The notes beneath the pieces were generated by a model, which had not been told where the DNA came from, ran no database searches, and saw nothing but the letters and a program-made list of their open reading frames with translations. A stretch of DNA of 35,552 bases from Flavicella sp042091695 (GTDB lineage: Bacteria > Bacteroidota > Bacteroidia > Flavobacteriales > Flavobacteriaceae). How positions within the stretch are numbered: position 1 is the stretch's first letter; each line of letters starts with the position of its first letter. The stretch spans positions 1 through 35,552 of the forward strand of contig JBELHA010000032.1 of the NCBI GenBank assembly GCA_042091695.1. The letters run 5' to 3'. A program made the translations under genes and the position numbers. Of this stretch, positions 1-7,802 are shown one piece after another.

Positions 1-1502
1 AGAAACAACTGTTCTTGCTCCATCAACTCCAAAAGGCGGGTTTTGTATTTTTTCATTTCATCGGGAGAAAACAATAACTTCTTTGTTTTAACTTTAGGAA
101 CTTTAGGTTCCTTTTTCTGGATAAAACGCCCCATTATCTCAATAAATTCCGGATGCTTATGTAAAGGCTTTAAAAGAGGTTCTGTCGGTAATAGGGCCAC
201 GATAGAAATTTTTCTCTCCAAGGCTTCTTTGAGGTATGCAATAGCTTCATCGCTGCGGTTCATTTGCGCAAGTGTCATGATTAGAAAACTCATAGCGTTT
301 CCTGCAAACTGTGTTTGCAAATAGGACTTTAGCTTTAAGATGCCCTCTTCAACTATTTCGAGGTTGCCCAAATGTACATGGGTAATAATAAGACCTCCTA
401 ATTTGGAAAGAAACCCATTGCTATCCTCTGGCAGTGTTTCAAAATACTGCAATGCTTGCGTGGTATTACCTCTCAACAAATAACACATACCAATACAAAA
501 AACTGGAAAAGGTAAATTCGGTTCTAATTCTAAGGAGCGTTTATAATAGACCAATGCGTTTTCAAAATCTTCCTTCATATAAAACCAAAAGCCTTTATAA
601 TCAATATTCATCGCTGAAAAAGGAGCTATTTCTAGTGCTTTGTCAATATAAATTCCTGCAGCATCTAAATTTCCTTCTATTGTCTTAAAATTGGACATAG
701 TTAGGTACATCTCATCCGTAGCTCGAATCGCCATAGCATTGTTCAAATGTTCATAAGCCGTCTTGAGGTCTGATTTGTACCACATCGCTATCCAAGCTAA
801 ATTCAGTTGAGTCTGAGAGAGGTTCGGTCCCAATGCAATTGCCTTTTCGAAAAAGGGCTGGGCTTTTTCCATGGCCACAGCAACATCCATCAATCCCATT
901 GTACCCATGTAGAGATAGGCTTGATTGCAATCTAGGTAGGCTAAGGGAAAATCAGGACAGTTCTCAATGACATCCTCAAAAATACCGATGGCCTTCATGC
1001 TATTACCATAATCCAATTTCATCAGATAAAAGCGTCCTTTTAGGTAATTTTTATACACTTCAAAAGGTACATCATATGTATCTACAAGATGGTCCGACAT
1101 GTTGAAATGTCCGATATGTTCTCTCAGTCTATCTGCAATGATCAAACTAATCTCGTCTTGTACTGCAAAAACATTTTTAAAATCACGGTCAAAAGTCTCC
1201 GACCAAAAATTCAAATCGTTCGCAACTTCTATCAACTGAACGGTAATTCGAATGGCGGTACTAGACAAGCGAACACTTCCTTGTAAAATAATCGAAACAT
1301 CGAGTGCTTTTCCAATTTCAGTAAGAGTTTTGTCACTATTTTTAAAGGTAAAAGAGGAGGTTCTTGAGGTTACTTTTAACTCTTTTATTTTAGTTAATGC
1401 ATTGGTAATCTCATCAGAAATTCCTTCTGAGAAATAAGACAACTCCTCGTTTGAGCTCATGTTAGAAAAAGGGAGTACTGCGATTGACTTATAATCGTTC
1501 AT
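1..1502 (-). CDS. TPR-repeat regulator, probably with C-terminal AraC-type HTH (partial, 3' end off window)
   Basis: Reading back from ATG at 1502 gives an open frame of 500 codons that runs off the window edge without a stop. The N-terminus (MNDYKSIAVLPF, then YFSEGISDEITNAL) is the FlgO/adenylate-cyclase-associated fold that typically precedes TPR arrays. After about residue 125 the protein becomes helical, with several TPR-like units (for example KAIGIFEDVIENCPDFPLAY and AYEHLNNAMAIRA). The last visible stretch (KYKTRLLELMEQEQLF) resembles the helix that precedes an AraC-type DNA-binding domain in flavobacterial regulators of this design. That domain would lie outside the window, so its presence is inference. 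There is no signal peptide or membrane segment, so a cytoplasmic regulator is likely. A perfect -7 element and a palindrome lie about 70 bases upstream. Confidence is high for the TPR protein and moderate for the AraC ending. Confidence 0.8.
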   Translation of the reverse strand, partial: MNDYKSIAVLPFSNMSSNEELSYFSEGISDEITNALTKIKELKVTSRTSSFTFKNSDKTLTEIGKALDVSIILQGSVRLSSTAIRITVQLIEVANDLNFWSETFDRDFKNVFAVQDEISLIIADRLREHIGHFNMSDHLVDTYDVPFEVYKNYLKGRFYLMKLDYGNSMKAIGIFEDVIENCPDFPLAYLDCNQAYLYMGTMGLMDVAVAMEKAQPFFEKAIALGPNLSQTQLNLAWIAMWYKSDLKTAYEHLNNAMAIRATDEMYLTMSNFKTIEGNLDAAGIYIDKALEIAPFSAMNIDYKGFWFYMKEDFENALVYYKRSLELEPNLPFPVFCIGMCYLLRGNTTQALQYFETLPEDSNGFLSKLGGLIITHVHLGNLEIVEEGILKLKSYLQTQFAGNAMSFLIMTLAQMNRSDEAIAYLKEALERKISIVALLPTEPLLKPLHKHPEFIEIMGRFIQKKEPKVPKVKTKKLLFSPDEMKKYKTRLLELMEQEQLF

Positions 1503-1565
1503 TTGAAATAAAATGAAGTCAAAACTAGTCAAAAACAAACACTAATAAAAACCCTTTGTGGCTAA

Positions 1566-1581
1566 CTTAACCAAAGTTAAG
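1566..1581 (-). promoter_or_regulatory. Palindrome overlapping a -7 promoter element of the TPR regulator
   Basis: The 16 bases CTTAACCAAAGTTAAG form a perfect 6-bp inverted repeat with a 4-base spacer. On the minus strand they contain TAACTTTG (1572-1579), an exact match to the Bacteroidota -7 element TAnnTTTG. It points at the TPR regulator, whose ATG lies about 70 bases downstream. No clear -33 TTG is visible. A repressor or autoregulation site over the promoter is a reasonable inference. Confidence 0.45.
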
Positions 1582-1652
1582 CACACCTCTTAATGAAATC
1601 TTAAAAAGTTGTAAAGTCGATTTGTAAAAATATTAGTAAAAGGATTGTCGTT

Positions 1653-1826
1653 TCAAAAAATAAAATCAAACAACCAGCCTATGAACTCAAAAGGAGCACA
1701 AATGATGGTCCAAATCAAATTGAAAACAAAAGAAAACACTCCCCATAAAAGCCAAATAGCAAAAACAAATACAATCAACACTATACACCCTGCACCGTTT
1801 AGAAGGTTCTGTAAAAATTGAAACAT
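1653..1826 (-). CDS. 57-residue membrane miniprotein
   Basis: This small gene starts at ATG 1826, two bases after the stop codon of the HEPN-like gene (TAG-CG-ATG), and ends at TGA 1653-1655. The product begins MFQFLQNLLNG. It has a long hydrophobic stretch, roughly residues 13-42 (CIVLIVFVFAIWLLWGVF and onward), then a short amphipathic tail rich in Phe and Trp. One membrane span, or two as a hairpin, is likely. It has no lipobox and no charged loop. Translational coupling to the upstream gene is suggested by the spacing. I do not recognise a family, and function is unknown. It would be missed by gene finders with a 60-residue cutoff. Confidence that it is expressed is moderate, resting on the spacing and the coherent membrane-like composition. 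Confidence 0.55.
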   Translation of the reverse strand: MFQFLQNLLNGAGCIVLIVFVFAIWLLWGVFSFVFNLIWTIICAPFEFIGWLFDFIF

Positions 1827-1828
1827 CG

Positions 1829-2518
1829 CTAATCGTTTTCTTTTTCAATCAGAGTTTCAGAAATCATATAACGTACTCCCTCCAAACGCCTGTTGAAATC
1901 TTCACAAATAGCCTTGTATAGAAAAGCGGTCATAAAATTAGCTAGCATATCAACAGCTCCCGGTTCTGCTCCTGAAAGGTGTACCGACAAATTACCATGC
2001 ACATAACTATTGCGTAGCATAGCACTAATATACAAACCATTTCTTTTGCTTTCTCCTGCTCTGAAAGCTCTTAATGCTTTCTTTTGTTCCTCTTTTTGTG
2101 TATTTTCTAGTAAAAAATCAAATACCACATCGTTGGTATCCACGGTATCAAAAGCTTCTTTAATCTCCGAAAAACGTTCAGTAGCCACATATTTCAAAGC
2201 CTGATCGTATCGTCCTTGATAAACACCTTCACAATCTTGTGCATAGCGTTCAAAGGCACTGAACATTAAAAAATGTCGGTTCAAAGCACTGTAACCTTTA
2301 GATGTTTTTTTACCGTAGCCACTAAACACAACATCTTCCATGCTAAAAGCCAAACGAAAACGTCTTGCAAAAGCATTAAATTTAGGTCGAGAACCTGCTT
2401 TATAGCCAAAATCTTTCATAGTAGCTATATCGACTCCTGCCCTAGTGAAATAACGGAATTCGCTAAATCCTGGCAATGCTTTTTCTTCGTGTTGTTCTGG
2501 GTAGTTGGGGTGGGGCAT
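1829..2518 (-). CDS. HEPN-like hypothetical protein
   Basis: The chosen start is ATG 2518 (MPHPNYPEQ), giving 229 residues. A longer frame back to 2569 needs a TTG start and adds an odd hydrophobic leader, so I reject it. The protein is mostly helical and soluble. Near the C-terminus it has LRNSYVHGN at about residues 168-176, which fits the Rx4-6H motif of HEPN domains (Arg169, His174). A preceding helix (FSAFERYAQDC) and a following one (MLANFMTAFLYKAICEDF) suit the HEPN four-helix bundle. HEPN proteins include ribonuclease toxins, defence effectors and non-catalytic partners. Which of these applies cannot be told here. A membrane miniprotein gene follows two bases downstream. The family assignment rests on one short motif plus helix layout, so it is tentative; the gene itself is solid. 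Confidence 0.7.
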   Translation of the reverse strand: MPHPNYPEQHEEKALPGFSEFRYFTRAGVDIATMKDFGYKAGSRPKFNAFARRFRLAFSMEDVVFSGYGKKTSKGYSALNRHFLMFSAFERYAQDCEGVYQGRYDQALKYVATERFSEIKEAFDTVDTNDVVFDFLLENTQKEEQKKALRAFRAGESKRNGLYISAMLRNSYVHGNLSVHLSGAEPGAVDMLANFMTAFLYKAICEDFNRRLEGVRYMISETLIEKEND

Positions 2519-2607
2519 AGAAACTATTTTTTTTGCTAAAATAGAAAAAAACAGCACAATTAAAATCAATAGACACTTTAATTTGTGACTAAAAAACCAA
2601 CACCGCT

Positions 2608-2726
2608 AAAACGCTTGTCAATAGAAAGCAACACTTCAAATAACTGTATAAAAACAAAAAATAAAACATGAATCGATAAAAACGTACAAACAATGGGAAT
2701 TCTAACAAAAACGCTTATCAACTGAA
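2608..2726. repeat. Pair of direct repeats in a divergent intergenic region
   Basis: AAAACGCTTGTCAATAGAAA (2608-2627) and AAAACGCTTATCAACTGAAA (2707-2726) match at 17 of 20 positions and lie in the same orientation 99 bases apart. They sit between the divergently transcribed HEPN-like gene and the LETM1-related gene. A weaker third copy (ATTATCAATAAAAG) follows near 2767. They could be binding sites for a shared regulator, but no regulator is assigned. Confidence 0.45.
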
Positions 2727-2804
2727 AACTAACTTTCACGTATTAGTTACAATTATAGAGCATTCATTATCAATAAAAGACTACTTTTAAAAAAAAACTC
2801 CAAA

Positions 2805-4049
2805 ATGTCAGAAAACAGAATCTCCCCTTTTAAAAAAAATTGGTTGAAGAAATACTTTCAAACCACTGACAACTATGAAGAAATTATAGAAAAGCTCCCT
2901 ACTGATGTTATAAGTAATGATTTGAGGACCTATGCCGCTTTGCAGCCTACAGGATTTCCTTATGGACAAGGGCATCAATTTATTTTCCACACGAATATTG
3001 CCTTTGATAAATACGCAAGTACAGAAGCTTCAAAGTTGTTTTTCTTTGAAGGCATGTTACTCGTCAGTAAATTGAACAACAGCACTCAAACAGAAAAAGC
3101 ACACTTATTAGCTATACAAAGTTATTTCAAACAATTAGACAGTAATTACACTCTGAATACTAAGGAAAATAGCTGTATATATACCGTTACAGAAAAATTA
3201 TTAGACCTTTATACAGAACGATACAACACATTTTCAAGTAAGTTTTTCAACAATTACCTTTCCAATTGTATTCAAACTTTAGACTTGATTTTATTTCAAG
3301 AATACCTTTCAAAACCTAACACTAATAACCTCTCTGAAAAAAGAACAAAAGCACTGCTCAGTCTACTACAAATTGTAGCTGCTACAGCGTGGATAGATGG
3401 TACTATAGCTAAAGAAGAGCGTAGCATTTTCAATGCTTTGATTAAAAATGCCAATTTTGATGCTGAAAACCGAGAGAAAGCAAAAACCTATATGGAGCGA
3501 AGTGTTTCTATTGAAAGTATTACTTTTGATGAACAACCTTCTGAATTGCTATCTAGATACCTACTTGAGATGGCAATTTTCACAGCTTGTGCGGACCATG
3601 ATTTGGACGCAAAAGAAATTGTACTAATAGAGCAACTTACCGAAAAATTACAGATTTCAAAAGAAACCTGTAACAATTCCTTTCTAGCGATCCAACAATT
3701 CATCGCAGATAAAAACACTAAAAACAAGTATTATTTAAGTAAAAGTATTCAAAGTCGCCTTTTTGACACCGTCAAAAATGATTGGAGTAGAATCTTAGGA
3801 AACAATAAAAAAAAACTTCAAACAGAACTTAAAGAGAGTAAGGAATTAGTTGCATTGTTGGGCAAGGCAACGCGACAAGATTTGTCAAAAGAGGAATTAA
3901 AAACGGTGAAAACTCAATTGGGTGATTTGGCAAAAACTATCCCTTCTTTTGCCTTATTTCTTTTACCAGGAGGCTCCTTAGTTCTTCCCGTAGTGATCAA
4001 ACTCATCCCCAACTTATTACCAAGTGCATTTCAAACCAATGTACTGTAA
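2805..4049 (+). CDS. LETM1-related protein with TerB-like domain
   Basis: This is a 414-residue soluble protein in three parts. The N-terminal half (1-175) is helical and unassigned. Residues about 180-295 form two TerB-like helical units, each with an acidic loop (TAWIDGTIAKEER near 195-206 and TACADHDLDAKE near 260-271) resembling the metal-binding loops of tellurite-resistance TerB. The C-terminus (about 340-414) ends with IPSFALFLLPGGSLVLPVV and the Pro/Leu-rich LIPNLLPSAF, a signature of the ribosome-facing domain of LETM1 proteins. Bacteroidota proteins of this layout are annotated as LETM1-related and biofilm-associated; I know that as a family name and see no direct evidence for biofilm function here. 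ATG 2805 follows a weak -7-like TACTTTTA at 2782-2789. A terminator follows directly. Monocistronic. Confidence 0.8.
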   Translation: MSENRISPFKKNWLKKYFQTTDNYEEIIEKLPTDVISNDLRTYAALQPTGFPYGQGHQFIFHTNIAFDKYASTEASKLFFFEGMLLVSKLNNSTQTEKAHLLAIQSYFKQLDSNYTLNTKENSCIYTVTEKLLDLYTERYNTFSSKFFNNYLSNCIQTLDLILFQEYLSKPNTNNLSEKRTKALLSLLQIVAATAWIDGTIAKEERSIFNALIKNANFDAENREKAKTYMERSVSIESITFDEQPSELLSRYLLEMAIFTACADHDLDAKEIVLIEQLTEKLQISKETCNNSFLAIQQFIADKNTKNKYYLSKSIQSRLFDTVKNDWSRILGNNKKKLQTELKESKELVALLGKATRQDLSKEELKTVKTQLGDLAKTIPSFALFLLPGGSLVLPVVIKLIPNLLPSAFQTNVL

Positions 4050-4052
4050 CCA

Positions 4053-4084
4053 AAAAGCCCAGTCTCGTTTGAGAATGGGCTTTT
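4053..4084. terminator. Bidirectional intrinsic terminator
   Basis: AAAAGCCC (4053-4060) pairs with GGGCTTTT (4077-4084), with an inner CTC/GAG pairing in the loop. The stem is flanked by A and T runs, so it works on both strands. It ends the LETM1-related gene from the left and the hypothetical gene 4099-4644 from the right. Confidence 0.85.
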
Positions 4085-4098
4085 GAAAATTGTCTTAT

Positions 4099-4644
4099 TT
4101 AGGTTAAATATGGCAGGAGTTGTTGGGCAAAAAACTCTGCGTTCTTTTGTGTGGTTTCTGAAAGTGGCCATTGCAAGTTAGACTGCAACTCTGTCTTTAG
4201 TGGATTTCCTGAAATATCACTCAAAAAACAAGTTTGTTGCTGCTCAAAGGCATGCACGGGATTTGTTTCAAATTCTTTTTCATTTTGAGCTTCTTCATCA
4301 GGCATAAACCTGTCGAGCCAGTCGAAGAAATTCAATTTATCCTCTTTTGTATCTGATAAAAAGGTATGCATACAATCTTTGAGGTGTCCAACCTCGAATG
4401 TCAGGTTCTTTCCATCTATATTGAAGTAAAAAAGATCCTCCTGCTTACGATAGCCTTTTGAAAAGTGTAAATTAGGAAATAAAAGACAAGCTCTTTTAAA
4501 CAATTCATATACGTCTTCTCCAACAGTAATTCTGTGAATCCCTGTACACGACATTAAATAACCTAAAATAGCTTGATGTTGGGTAGTATTTGAATCTACA
4601 GAATTCTCTAATGTAAAACTAACTTCTACGTTTTTTGTCATCAT
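4099..4644 (-). CDS. Hypothetical protein, 181 residues
   Basis: I choose ATG 4644 (MMTKNVEVSFTLENS) or the adjacent ATG 4641. A longer frame would need a GTG at 4674 inside an inverted repeat. The protein is cytoplasmic, with no signal peptide or membrane segment. Its first half is mixed alpha/beta (TGIHRITVGEDVYELFKRA, then a strand-rich FYFNIDGKNLTFEVGHLKD). The C-terminal half is acidic and helical and ends in a Gln/Phe-rich helix (KNAEFFAQQLLPYL). I do not recognise a family. It lies downstream of sbcC on the same strand, 124 bases away. A plausible promoter of its own sits in that gap, so it need not be part of the sbcDC unit. Confidence 0.7.
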   Translation of the reverse strand: MMTKNVEVSFTLENSVDSNTTQHQAILGYLMSCTGIHRITVGEDVYELFKRACLLFPNLHFSKGYRKQEDLFYFNIDGKNLTFEVGHLKDCMHTFLSDTKEDKLNFFDWLDRFMPDEEAQNEKEFETNPVHAFEQQQTCFLSDISGNPLKTELQSNLQWPLSETTQKNAEFFAQQLLPYLT

Positions 4645-4657
4645 TTTTATTGCGATT

Positions 4658-4676
4658 GTGTGCACCCAAAGCACAC
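4658..4676. repeat. Small inverted repeat in the leader of the hypothetical gene
   Basis: GTGTGC (4658-4663) and GCACAC (4671-4676) form a perfect 6-bp stem around a 7-base loop, 14 bases upstream of the ATG of the 4099-4644 gene. There is no U-run after it on the minus strand, so it is not a terminator. It may be an RNA hairpin or an operator. Confidence 0.35.
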
Positions 4677-4693
4677 TACAATCTTTTTTAATT

Positions 4694-4726
4694 CATAGCT
4701 ATAGCTAAATTAATAAAAATAGCAAA
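4694..4726 (-). promoter_or_regulatory. Candidate promoter with overlapping palindrome
   Basis: On the minus strand TTTG (complement of 4723-4726) is followed after 21 bases by TAGCTATG (complement of 4694-4701), a one-mismatch version of TAnnTTTG. The spacing fits Bacteroidota promoters. The -7 element overlaps a perfect 12-bp palindrome TAGCTATAGCTA (4696-4707). It would transcribe the 181-residue hypothetical gene with a leader of about 45 bases. Confidence 0.4.
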
Positions 4727-4768
4727 CCACACTATAAAACTTTGCTTTTTTAGTTAACAAATTTGACA

Positions 4769-7700
4769 TTATTCAATAGTCAAAGAACTGAATCCAGATC
4801 CTTTTTTTGACAGCCTTATTTGGGTATTGATTCGGGATTTAACTGCCTCTATATGTGAAATCACACCAATAGACTTATCGTCTTCATTTTGCAATTTTTC
4901 AAGGATCCCTATGGCTTGGTCTAGTACCTCTGGGTCCAGTGTTCCAAAGCCCTCGTCTATAAACAAGGAGGATATTTTCACATTTTTAGCAGCCAAATCT
5001 GACAGTGCAAAAGCCATCGCCAAACTCACCACAAAGGTCTCTCCACCAGATAAAGTCTTTACAGATCTCAACTGATTCCCCATATAGCAATCGCGAATTT
5101 TCAAGTCTTCATTGTCATCGAGTTCTGGACATACTAGCTCGTAACGATCGCTCAAATCAGACAAACGTTTGTTGGTATAAAACACCAATTGTTGTAAGGT
5201 CATATCTTGCACAAAATTGGAGAACTTATTTCCTTTGGCATCTCCAATCAAGCGATCCATCTTCGTCCATAAATTCAAATCTTTTTGAAGCGCTTTGAGG
5301 ATTTTTAATTGTCGGTTGTAACTGTCTCTATTCTCGTTATCTGTTTCAAACTCCTGTTCCATGGCTCCCAATTGTTTTTGCAAGGAGGCCAACGCTCTTT
5401 CTTTTTCATTTTTGACAGTGGTCAACGCTGAAAAAGTACCTGTCATGGTATCATTTACCTTCCCTTTAGCAAGGCTTATTTGCAAGGTTTTCATACTAGA
5501 TTTAATGGTTGCCAACTTTTGAGACAGTCCCTCCTTCACTATACGTATCTTTTGAGCTTCTTGATCGGGTAATAATTGTGCTTTTAAATTATCAATACTA
5601 GAAAGATCAGCTGCTTTAGCTATTTCTTGTAGTCCCTTTGTAGTTTCTTCAAGGAGAGGAAGTAGACTTTTCAATTCCAACTGCAATTTTTCTACATCTT
5701 TCCCTAAACTTTCAGAAGACACCTCTAACTTGCTAAAACGAGCGGTCAAATCACTAAAAGTGAACTCAAAAACAGCCTCATCTTCTTGGTACTTCTTTTT
5801 TCTATCTTTGACTAAATTTTCATAATCACTCTTAAGAAGTATTCCTTCACAGGAAAGTGCTTCGATATCCTTTAAATCTTTGATATAGCTTAAAGCCTTG
5901 ATTTGTATTTTTAATGCTTTCTCATTGTCGGAAATAGCTGAAATCTTAACAATCAGTCCATTTACATCTGCAAAGTCTTCAATAGCATAAGAAATCAACA
6001 CTTCTTCATTCTTTACTAATAATTCATCTGCTGCGTTTTTACATGTTTTCACCTCTTTCAGCCTAGAAAGTCGCACTTCATTTTTCTCTTTGACAAGCGC
6101 TTTATTTCCAGACACTATGATGCGTTTTGAGAGCAACTCTTTCTCTTTGCTTTCTAACAAGTTGTCTTCCAATTTCTTTATGTGCAGCCCTTCAGTTACA
6201 TAAGGATGCTCTTTAGATCCACAGAGTGGACAAGGACAGCCCTCTTCTAATTTCGCTCGCTGTTCTTCAAAGTTAGCAATCTGTTGTTGTGCTTCTTTTT
6301 CAGCCTTTAACTTTTCAAGCTCTATAGTTGCAGCATCTATTTCTTTTATCAATACTATCGTTTCGGATTCAAGAGTCTTGATTTCTTTCTCCTTTTTATC
6401 TGCATCGGCAGCAGCTGTTTTCGAAAGTACTAACTTATTTAGATACTCGTTTTGTTGTTGTTGCAATGCCGACAATTGCTTACTGTTGCGCTCCAACACC
6501 TCTAAATGAGCTGTAAGCGCCACCTCAGTATCTTCTGAATCTAAATTAACCTTTTGTTGTATTTCTAAAATACGGTCATTAAGTTCTTTTGTGAGGACTT
6601 GAAAATTATCTTTTGAAAAAACGTCATTACCTCTCAATTTCCCTAAGGAAACGACTACATCTTTTTGCTGTTTGAGCAGTAGTGCCTGTTGTTTGTTTTC
6701 TTTGGAAAAAAGAAATCTAATCTCCTTAGAAAAGGCAGCTAAGCTTTTAGAAAATATAACTTTAGAAACAGGATTTCCCAAAAATTTAGTTCCCTCTTCT
6801 AACACTAAATCGAGCGCTGAATTCTTTTTTTGTAGCTCCTCAGTCTTAGCATTAACATTACCTGTGATCTCTTTGTGTTTTGAGCTATATGTATCGAAGT
6901 GGTGTAAAGCTTCTCTATGGATAGAAAATTGATCGTTTTTGGCGAGCTTTTGAAACAGTTCTTGTTTCTTTTCTATGTCCTCGACTATTTTTGTTTTTTG
7001 TACTTCTTGCTCTTGCAGTGCTTTAGAATCTGCTTCCAATTCTTTTTTTACCTGCAAAGCCTCGCCGAGTTTATGTAAAACTTCTTGTGCTGCTTTCGCT
7101 TCTTTTTTACCTGCTTTGTACAGCTGATTTTTAGAGGCAAGTTCTTCTTCAGTAAGAAGTTTTACACTATCTAAAACCTCGCTTTTGAGTTTCACATCAG
7201 ACTCAATCCTTCTCTTTCTTTGAAAAACAGCTATTCCAATTTGTCGGTATTTTTGAGCACCTGTCAACGTTTCCAACAAGTAATTTCGGTCTTTTCTACT
7301 CGCATGGATCAACTTGCTAAACTGTCCTTGTGACAATACGATAGCCTGTATAAACTGATCGTATTTCAAACCGATCAAATTTGCATTTTCGTCTGGAACA
7401 TCAGCACGAGAACTATTGAGTATTTCATATAGTTCCCCTTTGCGTAAGGACAATTCCATTTTGTAGTCGTTTAAATTGCCATTTCTATTTTTGGCAATAG
7501 ACCAGTGTGATTTGTAGGTTTTTCCGTTGGATTCGTAGCTTACTTCTGCAAAGCAATCTGAAGTATTACGGGTCATGATCCCCCCGTCTACCACGATACT
7601 TTTTGAGACTTTTCCATTCAATCTTGGAATCCTTCCAAATATGGCCAAGCTGATGACATCAAGTAGGGTTGACTTTCCAGAGCCTGTAGGTCCTGTAATA

Positions 7701-7801
7701 GCGAAAAGTCCCGCTTCCTTTAGCACCCCATTGTCAAAGTCAATCGTATGTTTTCCCTTAAGCGAGTGGATATTTTCAAATTGTAATTGTAGTAACTTCA
7801 T
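4769..7801 (-). CDS. sbcC: Exonuclease subunit SbcC
   Basis: This 1010-residue SMC/Rad50-type ATPase is the partner of SbcD in the SbcCD complex. That complex cuts DNA hairpins and processes blocked double-strand ends in an ATP-dependent way. Walker A is GPTGSGKST (37-45). Long coiled-coil arms (about 180-510 and 530-830) flank a zinc-hook CPLCG near residue 523 that dimerises two molecules. The C-terminal head has the ABC signature LSGGET (about 916) and Walker B LFIDEGFGTLD (about 941-951). E. coli SbcC is 1048 residues, so this is full length. Its ATG at 7801 lies one base after the sbcD stop, indicating translational coupling. No terminator is obvious after it. Confidence 0.96.
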   Translation of the reverse strand: MKLLQLQFENIHSLKGKHTIDFDNGVLKEAGLFAITGPTGSGKSTLLDVISLAIFGRIPRLNGKVSKSIVVDGGIMTRNTSDCFAEVSYESNGKTYKSHWSIAKNRNGNLNDYKMELSLRKGELYEILNSSRADVPDENANLIGLKYDQFIQAIVLSQGQFSKLIHASRKDRNYLLETLTGAQKYRQIGIAVFQRKRRIESDVKLKSEVLDSVKLLTEEELASKNQLYKAGKKEAKAAQEVLHKLGEALQVKKELEADSKALQEQEVQKTKIVEDIEKKQELFQKLAKNDQFSIHREALHHFDTYSSKHKEITGNVNAKTEELQKKNSALDLVLEEGTKFLGNPVSKVIFSKSLAAFSKEIRFLFSKENKQQALLLKQQKDVVVSLGKLRGNDVFSKDNFQVLTKELNDRILEIQQKVNLDSEDTEVALTAHLEVLERNSKQLSALQQQQNEYLNKLVLSKTAAADADKKEKEIKTLESETIVLIKEIDAATIELEKLKAEKEAQQQIANFEEQRAKLEEGCPCPLCGSKEHPYVTEGLHIKKLEDNLLESKEKELLSKRIIVSGNKALVKEKNEVRLSRLKEVKTCKNAADELLVKNEEVLISYAIEDFADVNGLIVKISAISDNEKALKIQIKALSYIKDLKDIEALSCEGILLKSDYENLVKDRKKKYQEDEAVFEFTFSDLTARFSKLEVSSESLGKDVEKLQLELKSLLPLLEETTKGLQEIAKAADLSSIDNLKAQLLPDQEAQKIRIVKEGLSQKLATIKSSMKTLQISLAKGKVNDTMTGTFSALTTVKNEKERALASLQKQLGAMEQEFETDNENRDSYNRQLKILKALQKDLNLWTKMDRLIGDAKGNKFSNFVQDMTLQQLVFYTNKRLSDLSDRYELVCPELDDNEDLKIRDCYMGNQLRSVKTLSGGETFVVSLAMAFALSDLAAKNVKISSLFIDEGFGTLDPEVLDQAIGILEKLQNEDDKSIGVISHIEAVKSRINTQIRLSKKGSGFSSLTIE

Positions 7802-7802
7802 C

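Noticed and set aside
434..688. Open frame on the plus strand opposite the TPR regulator
   Set aside because: The minus strand encodes a continuous TPR protein across this stretch; the plus frame has no domain.
2519..2569. N-terminal extension of the HEPN-like protein from a TTG start with a hydrophobic leader
   Set aside because: It needs a TTG start when a good ATG lies at 2518, and the rest of the protein looks cytoplasmic.
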